From Inia geoffrensis (taxonomy: Eukaryota; Chordata; Mammalia; Artiodactyla; Iniidae), in NCBI GenBank assembly GCA_036417435.1, contig CM070910.1, positions 20,091,501-20,155,500 on the forward strand: DNA of 64,000 nt. Direction: 5' to 3'. The notes beneath the pieces are model-generated. The model saw only the letters and a program-made list of their open reading frames with translations, had not been told where the DNA came from and ran no database searches. Of this stretch, positions 34,021-45,649 are shown one piece after another; within the stretch, counting starts at the first letter, position 1, and each line of letters starts with the position of its first letter. The translations under genes were made by a program, and so were the position numbers.

Positions 34021-36869
34021 GAGTTGCTTTCATTTGCCTGGACATAAACTGCAATGCTTATCTGCCCACAATGTGCACTGAACAGAACAGATGTCTCTGT
34101 TCAGTTTTCTTATTCTTATTATTATACTATAGTCTGTCTTTTTAGGGGTCATCCTTGTGGCTACATAGCTTTGTGGTCAGCCAATAATTTGTGTTGAGAC
34201 CTTCTGCCTATTGATCTGTATAAGGACCAGGAAGTACATTCCAAGTTGCAGCAAATTCTCAAGTCTCCCTTGACTTATAATTTATGCTGCAAAAAAAACT
34301 GGGATAAATGTAGTTTCCCAGTAGGCCAAGGGTTATGGAGAGCTTATCTACTCAGCCTTTTTAGAGTTCTCTCTTTTCCAGGACCACCTCCTCATTAAAT
34401 TTCTTGCTAGTCCACTGCTCACCCTAACCAGGACCACAAACTTGGACAAGCAAAACTACAAGTTTTCCCCATTTATTTCCTACCAAGTTCTTCACTTTTA
34501 GTTGACAGGGTTATAGATTTTTGCCTCCTTCCCCAAATTGATTCTGCCTACTCTGACAATAATGCTACTAAATTTTGCAGCCAGCTCTAAGCTGGTAAAA
34601 CTATACTTCTTTCCAGTTGTGCTGGGGTGGGAGAGAGGCTGAGAGCAGTCCAAGCAAAAAGGCGTTAGACTCCTGCTGTTCTTACCCAAAGCACTCCAGT
34701 TTTTTAAAGAATATATGCTTCTCAAATTGTGGTCTACACAATAGGGACTCTGTGGTCCAGAGTCCTGAAATATTTTTTCTTTTTAAAATTTTGCCAGTTT
34801 GTCAGAAGATTCACCAACTTCTTCATACTACCCTAATGGAAGTCCCTCTAGGCTGGTCTCTTAAAATTACGTCAAGCTGACATTACCTGTTTGGTTATGA
34901 CATTTGTTCCCCACAGTTTATGCCCTGTGATCTGCATCTGGAAGGGAGGCAGTACTTTTCCACATGCAGCCCATTTCCATGCCCCAAGATGCTTTAGCTT
35001 TCTCAAGCATGAATCCAGCCTCACTAATCTGTGTCCTATATCTGTAGAGATTCCATAGCAAGCTCTTAATGCGGTCTCATTGGAGTTCCTCTTATTAGAC
35101 TTGGAATTAGGAAGCACTTTCCTCCTGTAAATACACACTTCTCTCTTTTGATGGGGTAGACTCAGTAGGGTGGCTTTCCCCAAAGAAATCCTCTCCTAAT
35201 TCTCTTTAGGCCCAACAACTGAACACTTTTTAGACCTTTAATGTGGTTTATGTGTGAATTAAACCATGGTGACTTGACTTAGAATTCACTTTAGAAGGAA
35301 GCCTCTATTGTATATGGCCTCAACTAAAGTTGAGATAGGAAGAGTCCCATTTTAACATCCTGTGTCAAGAATAATCTGATGAAAGATTCGCAGATTCATA
35401 GGTGAGGTTAGATGGCACAAAAAAATACTGTAACATGGGGGCTTGTGTGTTGAGGGCTTACTCAAAACCCCAAAAGTGATTATTTTTCTAATTTAGGAAC
35501 CTTCAGTTTAGTCCATCTTTAGAAATGGATGACATTCCCTTTTTTGTGGAAGGAGGCAACTCTCTTCATGTACTGCTCATGCAGACAACTAATTAAATGA
35601 AACAAAATGGTCCACAAACACAGAAAGTCTCATCAAGAGGTCCCTGTGGATGGTTCAAGTAATTATGCCTGTCAAGGGAAGATACTGTAGGAAGGATATT
35701 ATGTTCAGAGAGCACACAGTGTTTTCAGTGTTAAATTTTGGCAGCCTGAGACATGATAGCATCCCTTAATGTATCACTGCCCTTAAGAAGATCAAAGGAG
35801 AAGAAACCTCTCTGCCTGACTTTTTCAGAAGTTAAAAGGGATTTAAGAATGGAAGAGCTCAGTTGTAATGCAGTAAGTTAACAATGGATTATAAGAATCT
35901 AATAATTCCTGTCTTACTTTTATTTTACTCAATTAAGTAGGCAAAAGGCAAGAGTCGTATCTCTTAGAAAGCAGTGCTTCAATACTGCTAATGTTGGTCC
36001 AGAAAGATCTGTTGAATGAATGACATCTCCAGCTTCCCTAGGGATATCTTCAATCAGAAAAGAAGACTTCAAATGAACAGTCATCTATATCAGGGGAGTA
36101 GGCGGATGTTGAGGATATGGCACGCACATTCATAATAAGCACATTTATTTTACACATATAGGAATACAGCGCTCTGCTTAGATAGTTTTGGCATCTACTA
36201 AAAACATTAAGCACACTGTTAGACAAATTAATTTTCAGGTCTCAGTTTCTCCATCTGTATAATGAGAGGATTTAACTAAAATCACAGATAGGAAATAAAA
36301 TTTGTCCACTAAAACTGAGTGGTAGTTGTTATATGATTACCATAAAGAAAAGGATTTTTGACCTCTACAAAGGCCTAGGGGAAAAGTACACTATGATGGA
36401 TAAGAAATGTTTTCCACGGTCAAAGGATAGAAGAGTAGTGATTTAAGTTGCAATTCTGCCATCCTTGGAAATATATCTAAGGACTCTTACTTTAACATCC
36501 TATGATTTTATAACTGTATGGTACAGTCTGTATTATGCCTTCTAGAACAAGGCAGTCTGGTTTGTAAACAGAAGTAGATCCATTCCACAGAGAATTGAGG
36601 ATGAAACTGGTTTCATTTGTAGATAGATCAGTTACTCATTTATCTGATGAGATTTGGGGAAGAAGAGTGGACACAAGTCCTCTTGCATCATTAACTCCAG
36701 ACATGTTTTTCATGGGTCAAATTTTTTTTTCCTACAGGTTATATGTAATCACCCATACGAAATTAACTTGCCACACTAAAACGTAATTGAATAATACCAA
36801 TGAACCCATATATTTTAATTGAAATTTTAACTTTATAAAATGTTTTCACATTTATTTTTATCCTGCATC
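34021..36869. other. Unassigned sequence
   Basis: 2.8 kb with no recognised gene or repeat, apart from a possible MIR trace at 36235-36280 ('ctcagtttctccatctgtat'). Frames up to 103 codons (minus, 34872-35183) show no domain. Confidence 0.5.
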
Positions 36870-37025
36870 ATTGTTACTTCACAGTAATCCTGTAAGACAA
36901 ATATCCTTATTCTTAATTCAGGGGAGGAGCTTGATGCCAAGTGAGGTTAAGTGAATTGGTTGCCAAGCCTCCCTGGCTAGAGATGGTAAGTGTTAGAGAT
37001 GGCATATGAATGCAGTGTATTTAAC
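36870..37025 (-). repeat. MIR SINE fragment
   Basis: 'cacagtaatcctgtaagaca', 'atatccttattcttaattc', 'gtgaggttaagtgaattgg' and 'ttgccaagcctccctggct' follow antisense MIR (acaaccctatgaggtag...ttatccccattttac...gaggttaagtaacttgccc). Confidence 0.7.
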
Positions 37026-37353
37026 ACCATGTCCAGAGGTTTTTATACCACAGCTAATCCTTTTCAGAAAGTAGTTTTCAATAGGAAGATGAGAAATGGC
37101 ATAAAAGCAGTAGGTACTGGAGAAGGCAGGAAGGGAGGCTGGTTGGTGATGGTGGTCAGATGTTTAGGGAAGAAAAGGGAAATCAAAATCTCTGAGCCAC
37201 ACAGTACTGACGCCCACATTTGTATCTCAACATCCTTTACTATATACCAACCACCACCTCCACATCTCCATGAAGAGAACTCTTGATTTTCAGCCCACCC
37301 TTCCACCCCACCAAATCTACTCCTTCCACAGTTTTCTATATACCATTATATGG
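37026..37353. other. Unassigned sequence
   Basis: No gene recognised. Opposed frames of 98 codons (plus) and 80 codons (minus) overlap here without support. Confidence 0.45.
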
Positions 37354-37719
37354 TGTATTAGCCTGTTAAGGCTGCCATAACAGAATACCAGGCTGAGAGG
37401 CTTAAACAACAGAGATTTATATGCTTACAGTTCCGGAGGCCACAGTCATGATCAAGGTGCCAGCAGGGTTGGTTTTGGTGAGAGTTCTCTTCTCAGCTTG
37501 CAAACGGTAGCCTCCTTGCTGTGTCTTCACACGGCCTTTCCCCTGTGGGTGCAGAAAGAGATCTCAGGTGAACACCAGTCCTATCAGATTAGGTCCCTGC
37601 TTTTATGGCCTCATTTAACTTTAATTACCACCCCAAAGGCACTGTCTCCAAATACAGTCACATTGGGAGCAAGGATTTCAACATATGAATTTTGGGGGAA
37701 CACAGTTCAGACTATAGCA
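37354..37719 (-). mobile_element. MaLR LTR (ERVL-MaLR, MLT1/MST type)
   Basis: Antisense MaLR LTR: 'tgtattagcctgttaaggc', 'tgccataacagaataccagg', 'cagttccggaggccacag', 'atgatcaaggtgccagcagg', 'atgaattttgggggaacac'. About 365 bp, shortened inside relative to the plus-strand copy at 63189-63602. A solo LTR with no internal sequence. Confidence 0.88.
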
Positions 37720-37744
37720 ACAGCATACAACATTTCATCTACTG

Positions 37745-38455
37745 TTCAAGTCAAAAATACTAGGAGTTATTCTTGATCCCTCTTTTTCTCTCACATCCCA
37801 CATCCAATCAATGTACCTTTTTTTTTTTTAACATCTTTATTGGAGTATAATTGCTTTACATTGTTGTGTTAGTTTCTGCGTACAACAAAGTGAATCAGCT
37901 ATACATATACATATATCCCCATATCCCCTCCCTCTTGCGTCAAGCTACCTTTAAAACATACCTCTACATCAGTGACATCTCATCACCTCCACAGCTACTA
38001 CTGAAGACCAAGCCCCTCGATCTCTCACCTGGACCACTGCAATAGCTTCCTAACTGGTCTCCCTGCAAAGCTGTCCTTTAACCCTATAAATCAGATTATT
38101 CCTCTTTTGAAAACCATGAATGCTTCCCATGTCACTTAGAATTCAATCCAAACCCTTCCTTAGTGTTAGGAAGGTCCTCAACAACCTGGCTCCCGACTAT
38201 ATCTCCAAAGTTACTTCCCCCTTGTTCACTAGGCTCCCCAACCACCCTGGTTCTCTTGCTGGCCCTTGAACACTCAAAATTATTCCCATCCCAGGGGCTT
38301 GGCCCTTTCTCTTCCTCCTATCTGGAATGCTCTTTTCCAGAACTGCCAGTAACTCACCCTTCATATCAGTCAGGTCTTACTCAACGGTCATCAACTAGGG
38401 AGGCCTTCCCTGACCAAACTAACTGAAATAGCCCCCAGCCCTCAAACTGTTAAAA
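37745..38455 (+). repeat. L2 LINE fragment, plus strand
   Basis: Sense L2: 'gttattcttgatccctc', 'tctcacatcccacatccaat', 'cacctggaccactgcaatag', 'cttcctaactggtctccctg', 'gcttggccctttctc', 'ggaggccttccctgaccaa'. It is interrupted by the L1 end at 37818-37942. The 64- and 87-codon frames over it are remnants or chance, not genes. Confidence 0.88.
37818..37942 (-). mobile_element. L1 LINE 3' end inserted in L2
   Basis: A T-run followed by 'atctttattggagtataatt', 'gctttacattgttgtgttag' and 'catatccccatatcccctcc': the antisense 3' end of a cetartiodactyl L1, truncated to about 125 bp. L2 sequence resumes directly after 'cttgcgtc'. A short TSD (about taccttt) is visible on both sides. Confidence 0.9.
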
Positions 38456-38879
38456 CCATACAGCTCACTGTTTGCAGTAACAGGACTTCACCATCCTAGG
38501 AAACTCTTGCCCAGGAAAATTGATTTGCAGACAATATTATTGCTTATTTCAGGAACTTCTCAATATTCATTTATCCAAACAACACTAGACTTCATTCAAG
38601 TAAATTAGCTGGGCTCAACAGTTTCCTCTTAAATTCCAAATCCAAGCCTCTGGTGTGTTCAACAATCCCAATCTGGACCGACAATGAAAAGCCTGCCTTA
38701 AACTAGACTTTCCAAAACTCATCAATATCCCACCTTTTCCCTCCCTATCCAAGGCACATCTAAGACTGCCATGGCAGTGCTCTTCCTTTCAGCACCAAAA
38801 TCACAGTAGTAACTGACTCATCTTTGCTTTACTAGCAGGTTATTTTGATGATTTGGGAGAGGAGCTGGCACTTGACTCT
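38456..38879. other. Unassigned block within L2
   Basis: No recognisable feature. L2 3'-UTR sequence resumes at 38880, so this block is either a highly diverged L2 stretch or a later insertion. I see no flanking duplication. Confidence 0.4.
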
Positions 38880-39110
38880 GCCCACCTGCCTTCTACTTAT
38901 CCTGTTTAATTTGTATTCATATCATTTATTACTAACAGGTACATATACAATCATTTATTTGTTGCTGATTTATTAGCTTTTTCCTGGAATAGAACATGAG
39001 ATCCATAATGGCAGGGATATTTTTTGCCTTATCCTTGGCAAAATTCCTGGAAACTAGGACACTGCCTGGCACATAGTAGGTTCTCATTAAAACTGTTAAT
39101 AAATGAGTGA
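38880..39110 (+). repeat. L2 LINE 3' end
   Basis: 'catatcatttattactaaca', 'ataatggcagggatatttt', 'gacactgcctggcacatagt' and 'aggttctcattaaaactg' are the sense L2 terminus (gaatgtaagctccatgagggcaggga...tgcctggcacatagtaggcgctcaataaa). The continuation of the L2 at 37745-38455. Confidence 0.85.
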
Positions 39111-39660
39111 GCTCTGTAGGTTGGCAGAGTCAGGATTAAGAAGACAAGGCAGATACAGGAGCCTCTTCATATTCAGTGAGATGAACTGCATTTCTGGGCC
39201 CCTGGAAAGATTATAGAGGCTATAGACTCTTCCTTTGATCCTGCACAGTACTGAATCACCAGGGCACAGATGCCATGGGTTCCACAAGGCTGGTCTCCTG
39301 GGGATTCTGTCCATTCTAGTACCCCTGCCCCACCTGAGAAAATACAATCATCACCATTGTTCTGCTCTGCTTTCCTCTATCATCTTTATTCTAACTCTTT
39401 CCTTCCATTCAAGGAAAGAGGGACATGACAAAATAGAATATCTAGAAATATTTCTGGTGCCCCTTCTCCTGAAGTTTGAGCTCTATATAAAACCTGGCCA
39501 GAGTGAGGCTGTGTAAGAAACATATTTACATATTGGGAGAAGCATACATACGAGGACTGCTGGATAAAATTCAGGATGCCAACTTAATTTTGAATTTCAG
39601 GTAAACAATGAATCACATTTTAGCATATCAAAACCAATATTGCATGGGATATACTTACAC
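39111..39660. other. Unassigned sequence
   Basis: No gene or repeat recognised; opposed short frames (83 codons minus, 93 codons plus) overlap. Confidence 0.45.
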
Positions 39661-39677
39661 AAAAAATTAATTTGTTG

Positions 39678-40020
39678 GACTTCCCTGGTGGCACAGTGGT
39701 TAAGAATCCCCCTGCCAATGCAGGGCATACGGGTTCAAGCCCTGGTCCAGGAAGATGCCACGGAGCAACTAAGCCCGTGTGCCACAATTATTGAGCCTGC
39801 GCTCTAGAGCCCGTGAGCCGTATCTACTGAGCCTACATGCCACAACTACTGAGCCCGCACGCCCAGAGCCCGTGCTCCACCACAAGAGAAGCCACTGCAA
39901 TGAGAAGCCTGCGCACCACAACGAAGAGTAGCCCCTGCTTGCCGCAACTAGAGAAAGCCCACGTGCAACAATGAAGACCCAATGCAGCCAAAAATAAATA
40001 AATAAATAAATTTATTAGAA
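39678..40020 (+). mobile_element. CHR-family SINE, long form
   Basis: Head 'gacttccctggtggcacagt', B-box 'gggttcaagccc', long body with 'cacaactactga' units, and a tail 'aaaataaataaataaat'. A perfect 17-bp TSD, aaaaaattaatttgttg, lies at 39661-39677 and 40021-40037, the longest TSD in the window. Confidence 0.97.
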
Positions 40021-40037
40021 AAAAAATTAATTTGTTG

Positions 40038-40374
40038 TTTATCCGAAATTCAAATTTAACTGGCTGTCCTATGTTTTTGTTTGCTAACTCTGGCAACCCT
40101 AATCTATTCACTTATAAATGGGCACAGGTAATAAATATAAGCGGACAATTGAATGCATGTCCCCATATGCTAAGGATGATTGGGGCTTTTGTCAATTATT
40201 TTGTAAAATATAAATCCCTATGAAACAGTGATTTCCCATTAAAATACCATGAAAGTATAGCACTAAGGAACACATGCCAAGCCAATTAAGGCATGGTCAT
40301 CTCTAACCCTTTAGCTTTTCTTGATGTTCATACAGGAATAAATTAAGACACATAAATAAATACTGTGGAGAAAT
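40038..40374. other. Unassigned sequence
   Basis: No feature recognised. Confidence 0.5.
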
Positions 40375-40865
40375 AAAGACCACCCAAATGAGAACAAGGA
40401 AAGCCTATATTCAGAGTTTCTATAGCACAGGAGTCAGCCACCATCACTTACATTTTGGCAGAGACTCAAATGCAGGCAGCGGAGTGGGAAAGCTTTATAG
40501 TGGAAGAAAGGGAAGGCTTCAGGTATGCCCTGATTGTAGGCTGTTGGCACAAAGAAGCTGTAGGAGGCTAACCAGAAGCCGGGCATCCTACATGATTAGC
40601 TAGGAATATATATTTGGCTTTCTCCGGTTGGTCCTAAGTTGGAAACAGGGACAAAGATTAGCGAAGCTGTCAGTTATTAATCAAGTCCTGGCCATTTGAG
40701 GCTGAATGTTAGGGGTGATTGTTTGGCTTCCTAGTTGTTACCAGACGTAGTAGTCTGGCTTCCTACAAATCTGAGGTATAGTAGGCTGGCCTCCTGAGTT
40801 GGTTTCCTGGGCAGCTTACTGCAGGTTGTGGGTTAAGAGTTCTATTTTTGTGTGTGTGGTATGGC
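40375..40865. mobile_element. Unclassified LTR-like repeat
   Basis: GC content and word use differ from the flanks. The phrases 'ggcagagactcaaatgcagg', 'gtgggaaagctttatagtgg', 'ggctaaccagaagccgggc' and three related 'tagtctggcttcct' units feel like a known interspersed repeat, but I cannot name it or fix its strand or ends. An LTR is my best guess. Confidence 0.4.
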
Positions 40866-40901
40866 CATTGTCTGTTTGTATATTCAGTCTCTCAGAATGA
40901 G

Positions 40902-41101
40902 GCTGCACTATACCATATGGTAGCCACTAGCCACATGTGGCTATTTAAATTTAAATTAATTAAAACATAAAATCTTAAATTCAGTTGCTCAGTCACATTA
41001 GCTACATTCCAAGCTTTCCATAGCATATGTGGCTGATGGACTACCAAATTGGACTGTGCAGATATAGAACGTTTCTGTCACTGCAGAAAGTTTAACAGAA
41101 T
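40902..41101. mobile_element. Palindromic hAT-type DNA transposon
   Basis: The left arm 'tagccactagccacatgtgg' and right arm 'catatgtggctgatggac' are inverted relatives around an AT-rich centre (aaatttaaattaattaa). The outer right sequence 'gatatagaacgtttctg' and 'tcactgcagaaagttt' matches a common mammalian MITE whose ends read 'ctgtccaatagaac'. Non-coding. Confidence 0.75.
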
Positions 41102-42274
41102 AGATGACAAAACACTTTTGTAACTTTGTTCATTAGACTTCCAAACCCCTCTAGGAAAATGCAAGCACCATTATCATCCTACTGGAAAATTTCCACCTTC
41201 TCCCTTCTCCCTCCGAGTCTCATTTATTCTGGTTTTCCACAACTTCACATTCTCCATTCTGTTCCTTAATTACCAGACTGTGCCTCTGCCCTCTTTTATG
41301 CTTTCCCAGTTTGCTGGGTTGATGCTTTCCTTTATTCACAAATCGTTTTGAAAAGTTACTCTAGTGAGTACTTACTGAATTACCTCACTAACTCTACTTT
41401 TCTAGAAATTTACCTCCTTCTTCACTAGCCACAAGGTTATTTCCAGAAGCTGACACGTTCCTACAGCATGTCACCCCACAGCCACATCCTCTGGTCTCAT
41501 TGATTGGGTACCTGACACAGCTGGGCAATCAGTCTCTTCCCTGGGAATTGGAAAGCAATTCCTTAGCCAGAGCGAGCAAGAGATCTGTTTTCTGCTGGGT
41601 TATCAGTCTGCAATAAGTAACTGTTACTTGGGAGCCGGCGGTACCAGCCATTTTCTACCAGGCCGTGCAGCTAACAAGAAAACAGTGAGAGAGAGTAATG
41701 AAACAGATGTACCCAGAGAGAGAGGCAGAAAGGAGAGATGGAGAGAGGGCTTTCTGGGTTCCCTGCAGCATGGCAATCTGTTGTTCCTAAGGTTTGGCTG
41801 CTTCATTGCCCTCAAATTCAATGACATAGTCCATTATCCCTCCAACAAATTTTCTTTTTCGCTTAGAGTAGTCTGGATTGATTTTCTGTTATTTGCAGGC
41901 AAAGAGTCCTAATCAATATAAACTGTAATCAGGGGAATTTGGAACTTGCCTATTTAGACCCTTTTTCCTTCTCAAAGCATCACACATGATCATCAAGCCC
42001 TCCTTTACTGCAAGCTGGTACAGGATGTGTATGGCTAATCTCTTGAGAAGAAATAAAGGAACACAGGCCCTAAAGTGCAAAGTAGGATAGGTTTATTTTT
42101 AGAATAAAGTAGCTCAATTAATAATACTTACTTTACAAGTCCTACCAGTAAAAAAACGGAAAAGGGAAGGAAGAGATGGGCATTTTCTATAATTTTATTT
42201 AAATCATTAAAATTCCATAATCATTTTTTGAAAATAGAAAGTAATTAAATTCTTACCTTTTATTAACTTATTAT
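41102..42274. other. Unassigned sequence
   Basis: No gene recognised. A 94-codon plus frame (41628-41912) and a 67-codon minus frame overlap here with no domain. Confidence 0.5.
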
Positions 42275-42350
42275 TTATTTATTCAATAAATATTTATTGA
42301 ATATCTTTTATGCAGTGGGTACTATGAATGACACTGGGATTCCTAAAGTA
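42275..42350 (-). repeat. L2 LINE 3'-end scrap
   Basis: 'caataaatatttattgaata' and 'tgcagtgggtactatg' resemble the antisense L2 tail. Short, so tentative. Confidence 0.4.
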
Positions 42351-43744
42351 TAATTTTCAAAAAGCTAAAGTTCTTACTTTGTATAATTATAAAATGAATG
42401 CATGTCAAAGATTTTACTCAACTCATTAATGAAGGAATTGTTGGAAGGCAATCCTTCCTCTATTACTCTGTATTCCTATACAGAACAGGGTGTGCCTCTG
42501 GAGCACTGAAACTGACTCGCTAGGATGATAGGCAATGTCTCTTTCCCCGCCAGGACCATCTGCTCTTCACATTTAAGGGTATTCCACATGAAGCTGCTTG
42601 CCTCCTTCATGGCAGAGGCATCTGCTCCTGTTCAATGATTAATAATATCATTCCTATCTCTCCCGGAACCAAATGTGTACTTTCCAGGGTAGAGATCTTC
42701 CCCTCCTTCCAGAGAGGATTTGTTTACATTCTGAGTAAAAAATATTCTCTCTTTCCCTAGAAGTGGGAGGGGTGGGTGTTCCAGCTCCTATGTCAGTTCT
42801 GAGATTCATAACTTGGGGGCTTCTCTCCTGCGGTACAACCAACTATATGCACAGGTGTAACCATCTGGCTCTCATCACATCACCTAGTAAGGTGCTGGGC
42901 TTGAGGAACCAGTGCTACACTGTTATTGCTGTGAATAATAAAGGTGTAACATCCTATTCAGAGTCTGGTGTTTCTGCAAGCAAAGGAGTATCTCAGATAC
43001 TTCACAGTTTCTGACTTAATAGGAAGTAGTAAAATGTTAAAAATGGTTCAAAGAAGAATTTGAAGAATATAAATATATATTCATTAGGTATATTATTATT
43101 CATTGTATGTATACAATAAGAATCAAGAATGCTGAAATTAATTGACTAATAGATGTAAAACTGGTTAATATCCTATACGGCAATAAAACATAATGTCTGA
43201 GGTATTATCATTTCAATAAGACATAAGCTATCAGACAAATTCTTTGCATTCCTATAGATGAGAATCATTTGCATAACTATCAGTCATTTGTAACTTCTAC
43301 GTACAGAATTCTAAAATAACTTAGTCAATAGAAAGATGAAGATGTAGACCCTTAGAGAGTCAGATAATCTTTGGAGGGTCCATCTAGACAACAAAAGGAC
43401 ACCCAGCAACCTCTTTGCGCATGTTCAAGTCTTAGACAATTTTCCTGATCGTTTAAAAGAGCAAAAACAGAAATGGTCCTCACTTTCTGAAGCTTAGTCT
43501 TGTGAAAGATTGACATTAATCAACTAATGACAAAACAGTTGAATAACTGAAAATTGATGAATAAATTAAAGATATACAGTGACATGAGAACACATCATGG
43601 GGAACCTGAGATGGTTGAGGGTCAGAAAATGGTCGTTAGTAAAAAATACTGTCATGGACCAAAGTTTTATATAAAACAATTACTTTTTAATTGTGGTTAA
43701 ATTCAGGTGGCACAAATCAAATGTACTGGGGATATAAGATGAAG
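42351..43744. other. Unassigned sequence with one exon-like frame
   Basis: No repeat recognised. It contains the fibronectin-III-like reading frame listed separately (42889-42990). The rest is AT-rich with dense stops. Confidence 0.4.
42889..42990 (+). other. Possible relic exon resembling end of an FN3 domain
   Basis: In an open frame (42763-43014) residues read GLRNQCYTVIAVNNKG (from 42898), followed by VTSYSES. Fibronectin type III domains typically end with L..gt.Y.f.V.AvN..G.s..S, so the spacing and key residues (Leu, Tyr, AVN, Gly, Ser) fit strands F-G. A pyrimidine-bearing stretch ending 'cacctag' just before 42889 could be a splice acceptor, but I see no clear donor after it, and only about 30 residues match. 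It could be a decayed exon or coincidence. Confidence 0.2.
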
Positions 43745-44115
43745 AATAATTCTTTCTCACTCCTAATCCCCAATCACCCTGTTTCTCTCTGGAAAGAACT
43801 AGTGTCAACAGTTTCTGGTGCATTCTTCCATTCTACTCTAAACATATACATATATATAAATGTATGCAAGTATATTTACATACATTTTTACACTAAAAAC
43901 TATATACCAGATGTTCTGTCTTGCTTTTTTTTTACGTAACAATTAAGTTAATTTTTTATCAGTACATATAGAGTGCCTTACTCTTTTTAACAACTGTAAA
44001 TGTGTCCATTGAAAGGCTGTACCATCATTTATTTAACCAATTGGACAAGTTTTTAGTTGAAGAAAAATATTTATGAGTATGATCATTTTAACTAAAATGT
44101 ATGCAGTGTAACTCA
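43745..44115 (-). mobile_element. Old L1 LINE 3'-region fragment
   Basis: Antisense L1M 3' sequence: 'tcttccattctactctaaac', 'tgttctgtcttgctttttt', 'atcagtacatatagagtgcc', 'aaaggctgtaccatcattta', 'tttaaccaattggacaag'. These match a familiar old L1 3' UTR. The short frame over it is not a gene. Confidence 0.75.
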
Positions 44116-44204
44116 TTTCATATGTAAGTTTCATTTTTTGCCAGGTTTTAATTGCCCATCACGTTTGTGAAAAGACTACTGAGTTCCTTTGAATAGATAT
44201 CCCC

Positions 44205-44290
44205 AGTCTTGGCTCTGTTAATTGCTAGGTGCAAGATCTTGGGCAAATTGCTTAAATTCATTTACCCAGAAAATGTGAATTAAAAACGCC
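44205..44290 (+). repeat. MIR SINE fragment
   Basis: 'ttggctctgttaattgctag', 'gtgcaagatcttgggcaaat' and 'tgcttaaattcatttacc' match the MIR core (cggctctgccacttactag...gtgaccttgggcaagttacttaacc). Confidence 0.75.
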
Positions 44291-45114
44291 TGCGCAAAAT
44301 CTGGTTTGAACGGTTGAGGTAATAATATGCGCCAGTGGTTCTGAAACTTGACCCTTGCAGCCCTAGGAGGCAGAAATCTTCCTACTCTGGGACACACCTT
44401 CCCTCCCACGCCCTCCACCACACACGCGTTAACCAGAGCGTCTCAGCCATTTAATCTGGTTATTTATTTTAAGCTTCTAAGTAAGATTTTATTTGAAGAC
44501 AGAAGGGGAAAAAAATTTTTTTTAATTTGAAAAAAACCCTGGAAAATTATTAAATATAAAACAATGCATAAATATAAGGTATTATTATCTTTTCAGGGTT
44601 GAAAAGGAATCATAAAGGAAATGGGCAATGCAATTAGGACACCAGCAAATCCACAGGTGCCACAGGGATAGGGCAAGTGGTGCAGCAAAACCAGCTCTCC
44701 TGCAGTATCCCTCCCTGAGATTAAGTCAGCCTGTCAAAGGCAATCTTCCGAAAATGATAATTTACGGAAGAAAGCAGGAGTAGGAAACTCAATGCTGGCT
44801 TGATTACTTGAGAACAGAAGCTTGAGAGAAGGCTCCAAGTGAATAAGTACGCAATTCACGACCAAAGCGTTGAGGGCCTACAGAATCCTGAATGGATGTA
44901 TTTTCAGTAGCTTGGGGGCCTGATGTTATTTTGAAGTACCACCCTACTCAGCCTTTTTCTGAGAAAAGCGCATTTCATCACAAACATAAACACAGTGTCC
45001 TTGGCTTAAAGCTTCTGTAGTCTCTTTTGACCGCTATAAATTATCTTATTTTTAAGATACAATGTTATTATGTGCTATAAATATTATAATATCAACCTTC
45101 CATATATGTTTCCA
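44291..45114. other. Unassigned sequence
   Basis: No gene recognised. 'cagtggttctgaaacttga' at 44332 resembles the end of MER5-type hAT elements, but the homology does not continue. Confidence 0.45.

Positions 45115-45158
<44 letters not shown>
45115..45158. repeat. (AC)n microsatellite
   Basis: About 22 uninterrupted AC units. Confidence 0.98.
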
Positions 45159-45159
<1 letters not shown>

Positions 45160-45284
45160 ACTTTCAACCTTTAGTGTCAGGTGACCAAGGACATTAAAAA
45201 ATTATATAAAAACATATACATGGCAAGTCTTTCTCTTCCAAGTGGCAGCCGTTCAACACAGAAAGATGTGCTGTGCCCTCTCCT

Positions 45285-45385
45285 TCATGGCAAACACTGC
45301 ATTAGGCACCAAAGATATAGAGGTGAATAAGACACAGACCTGAAGGGAGTTCAGTGTTCGGCAGAGTAACCCAGCAGGTGACTAG
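45285..45385 (-). repeat. L2 LINE 3'-end fragment
   Basis: 'caaacactgcattaggcacc', 'aaagatatagaggtgaataa' and 'gacctgaagggagttcag' match the antisense L2 tail (caggcactgtgctaggcgctggggata...). Confidence 0.55.
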
Positions 45386-45649
45386 GAAGGGCATTCCAAT
45401 CAGAAGGACCTTCTGGTGAGAATTATCAGAATTAACAGGACTAAACTGCTTCAAAAGCAAGAGTCTAGAACATAGACTAATAGCTAAATGAGTAATTGAA
45501 AACATTGCAGTGTTTGACTCCACTCTCTTCTGGTTCCACCTTCCTCTTATGGTGAAGTTCATCTTTTTAAATGCTCAGCCTAGCCAATACTTTAGCTCTT
45601 GAAAAGGACTTACATATTTTTTATAGTTTTAAAACCAGTGTTACTTTTC

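Noticed and set aside
44332..44450. MER5-type DNA transposon
   Set aside because: Only the first about 18 bases resemble the known terminus; the rest does not follow.
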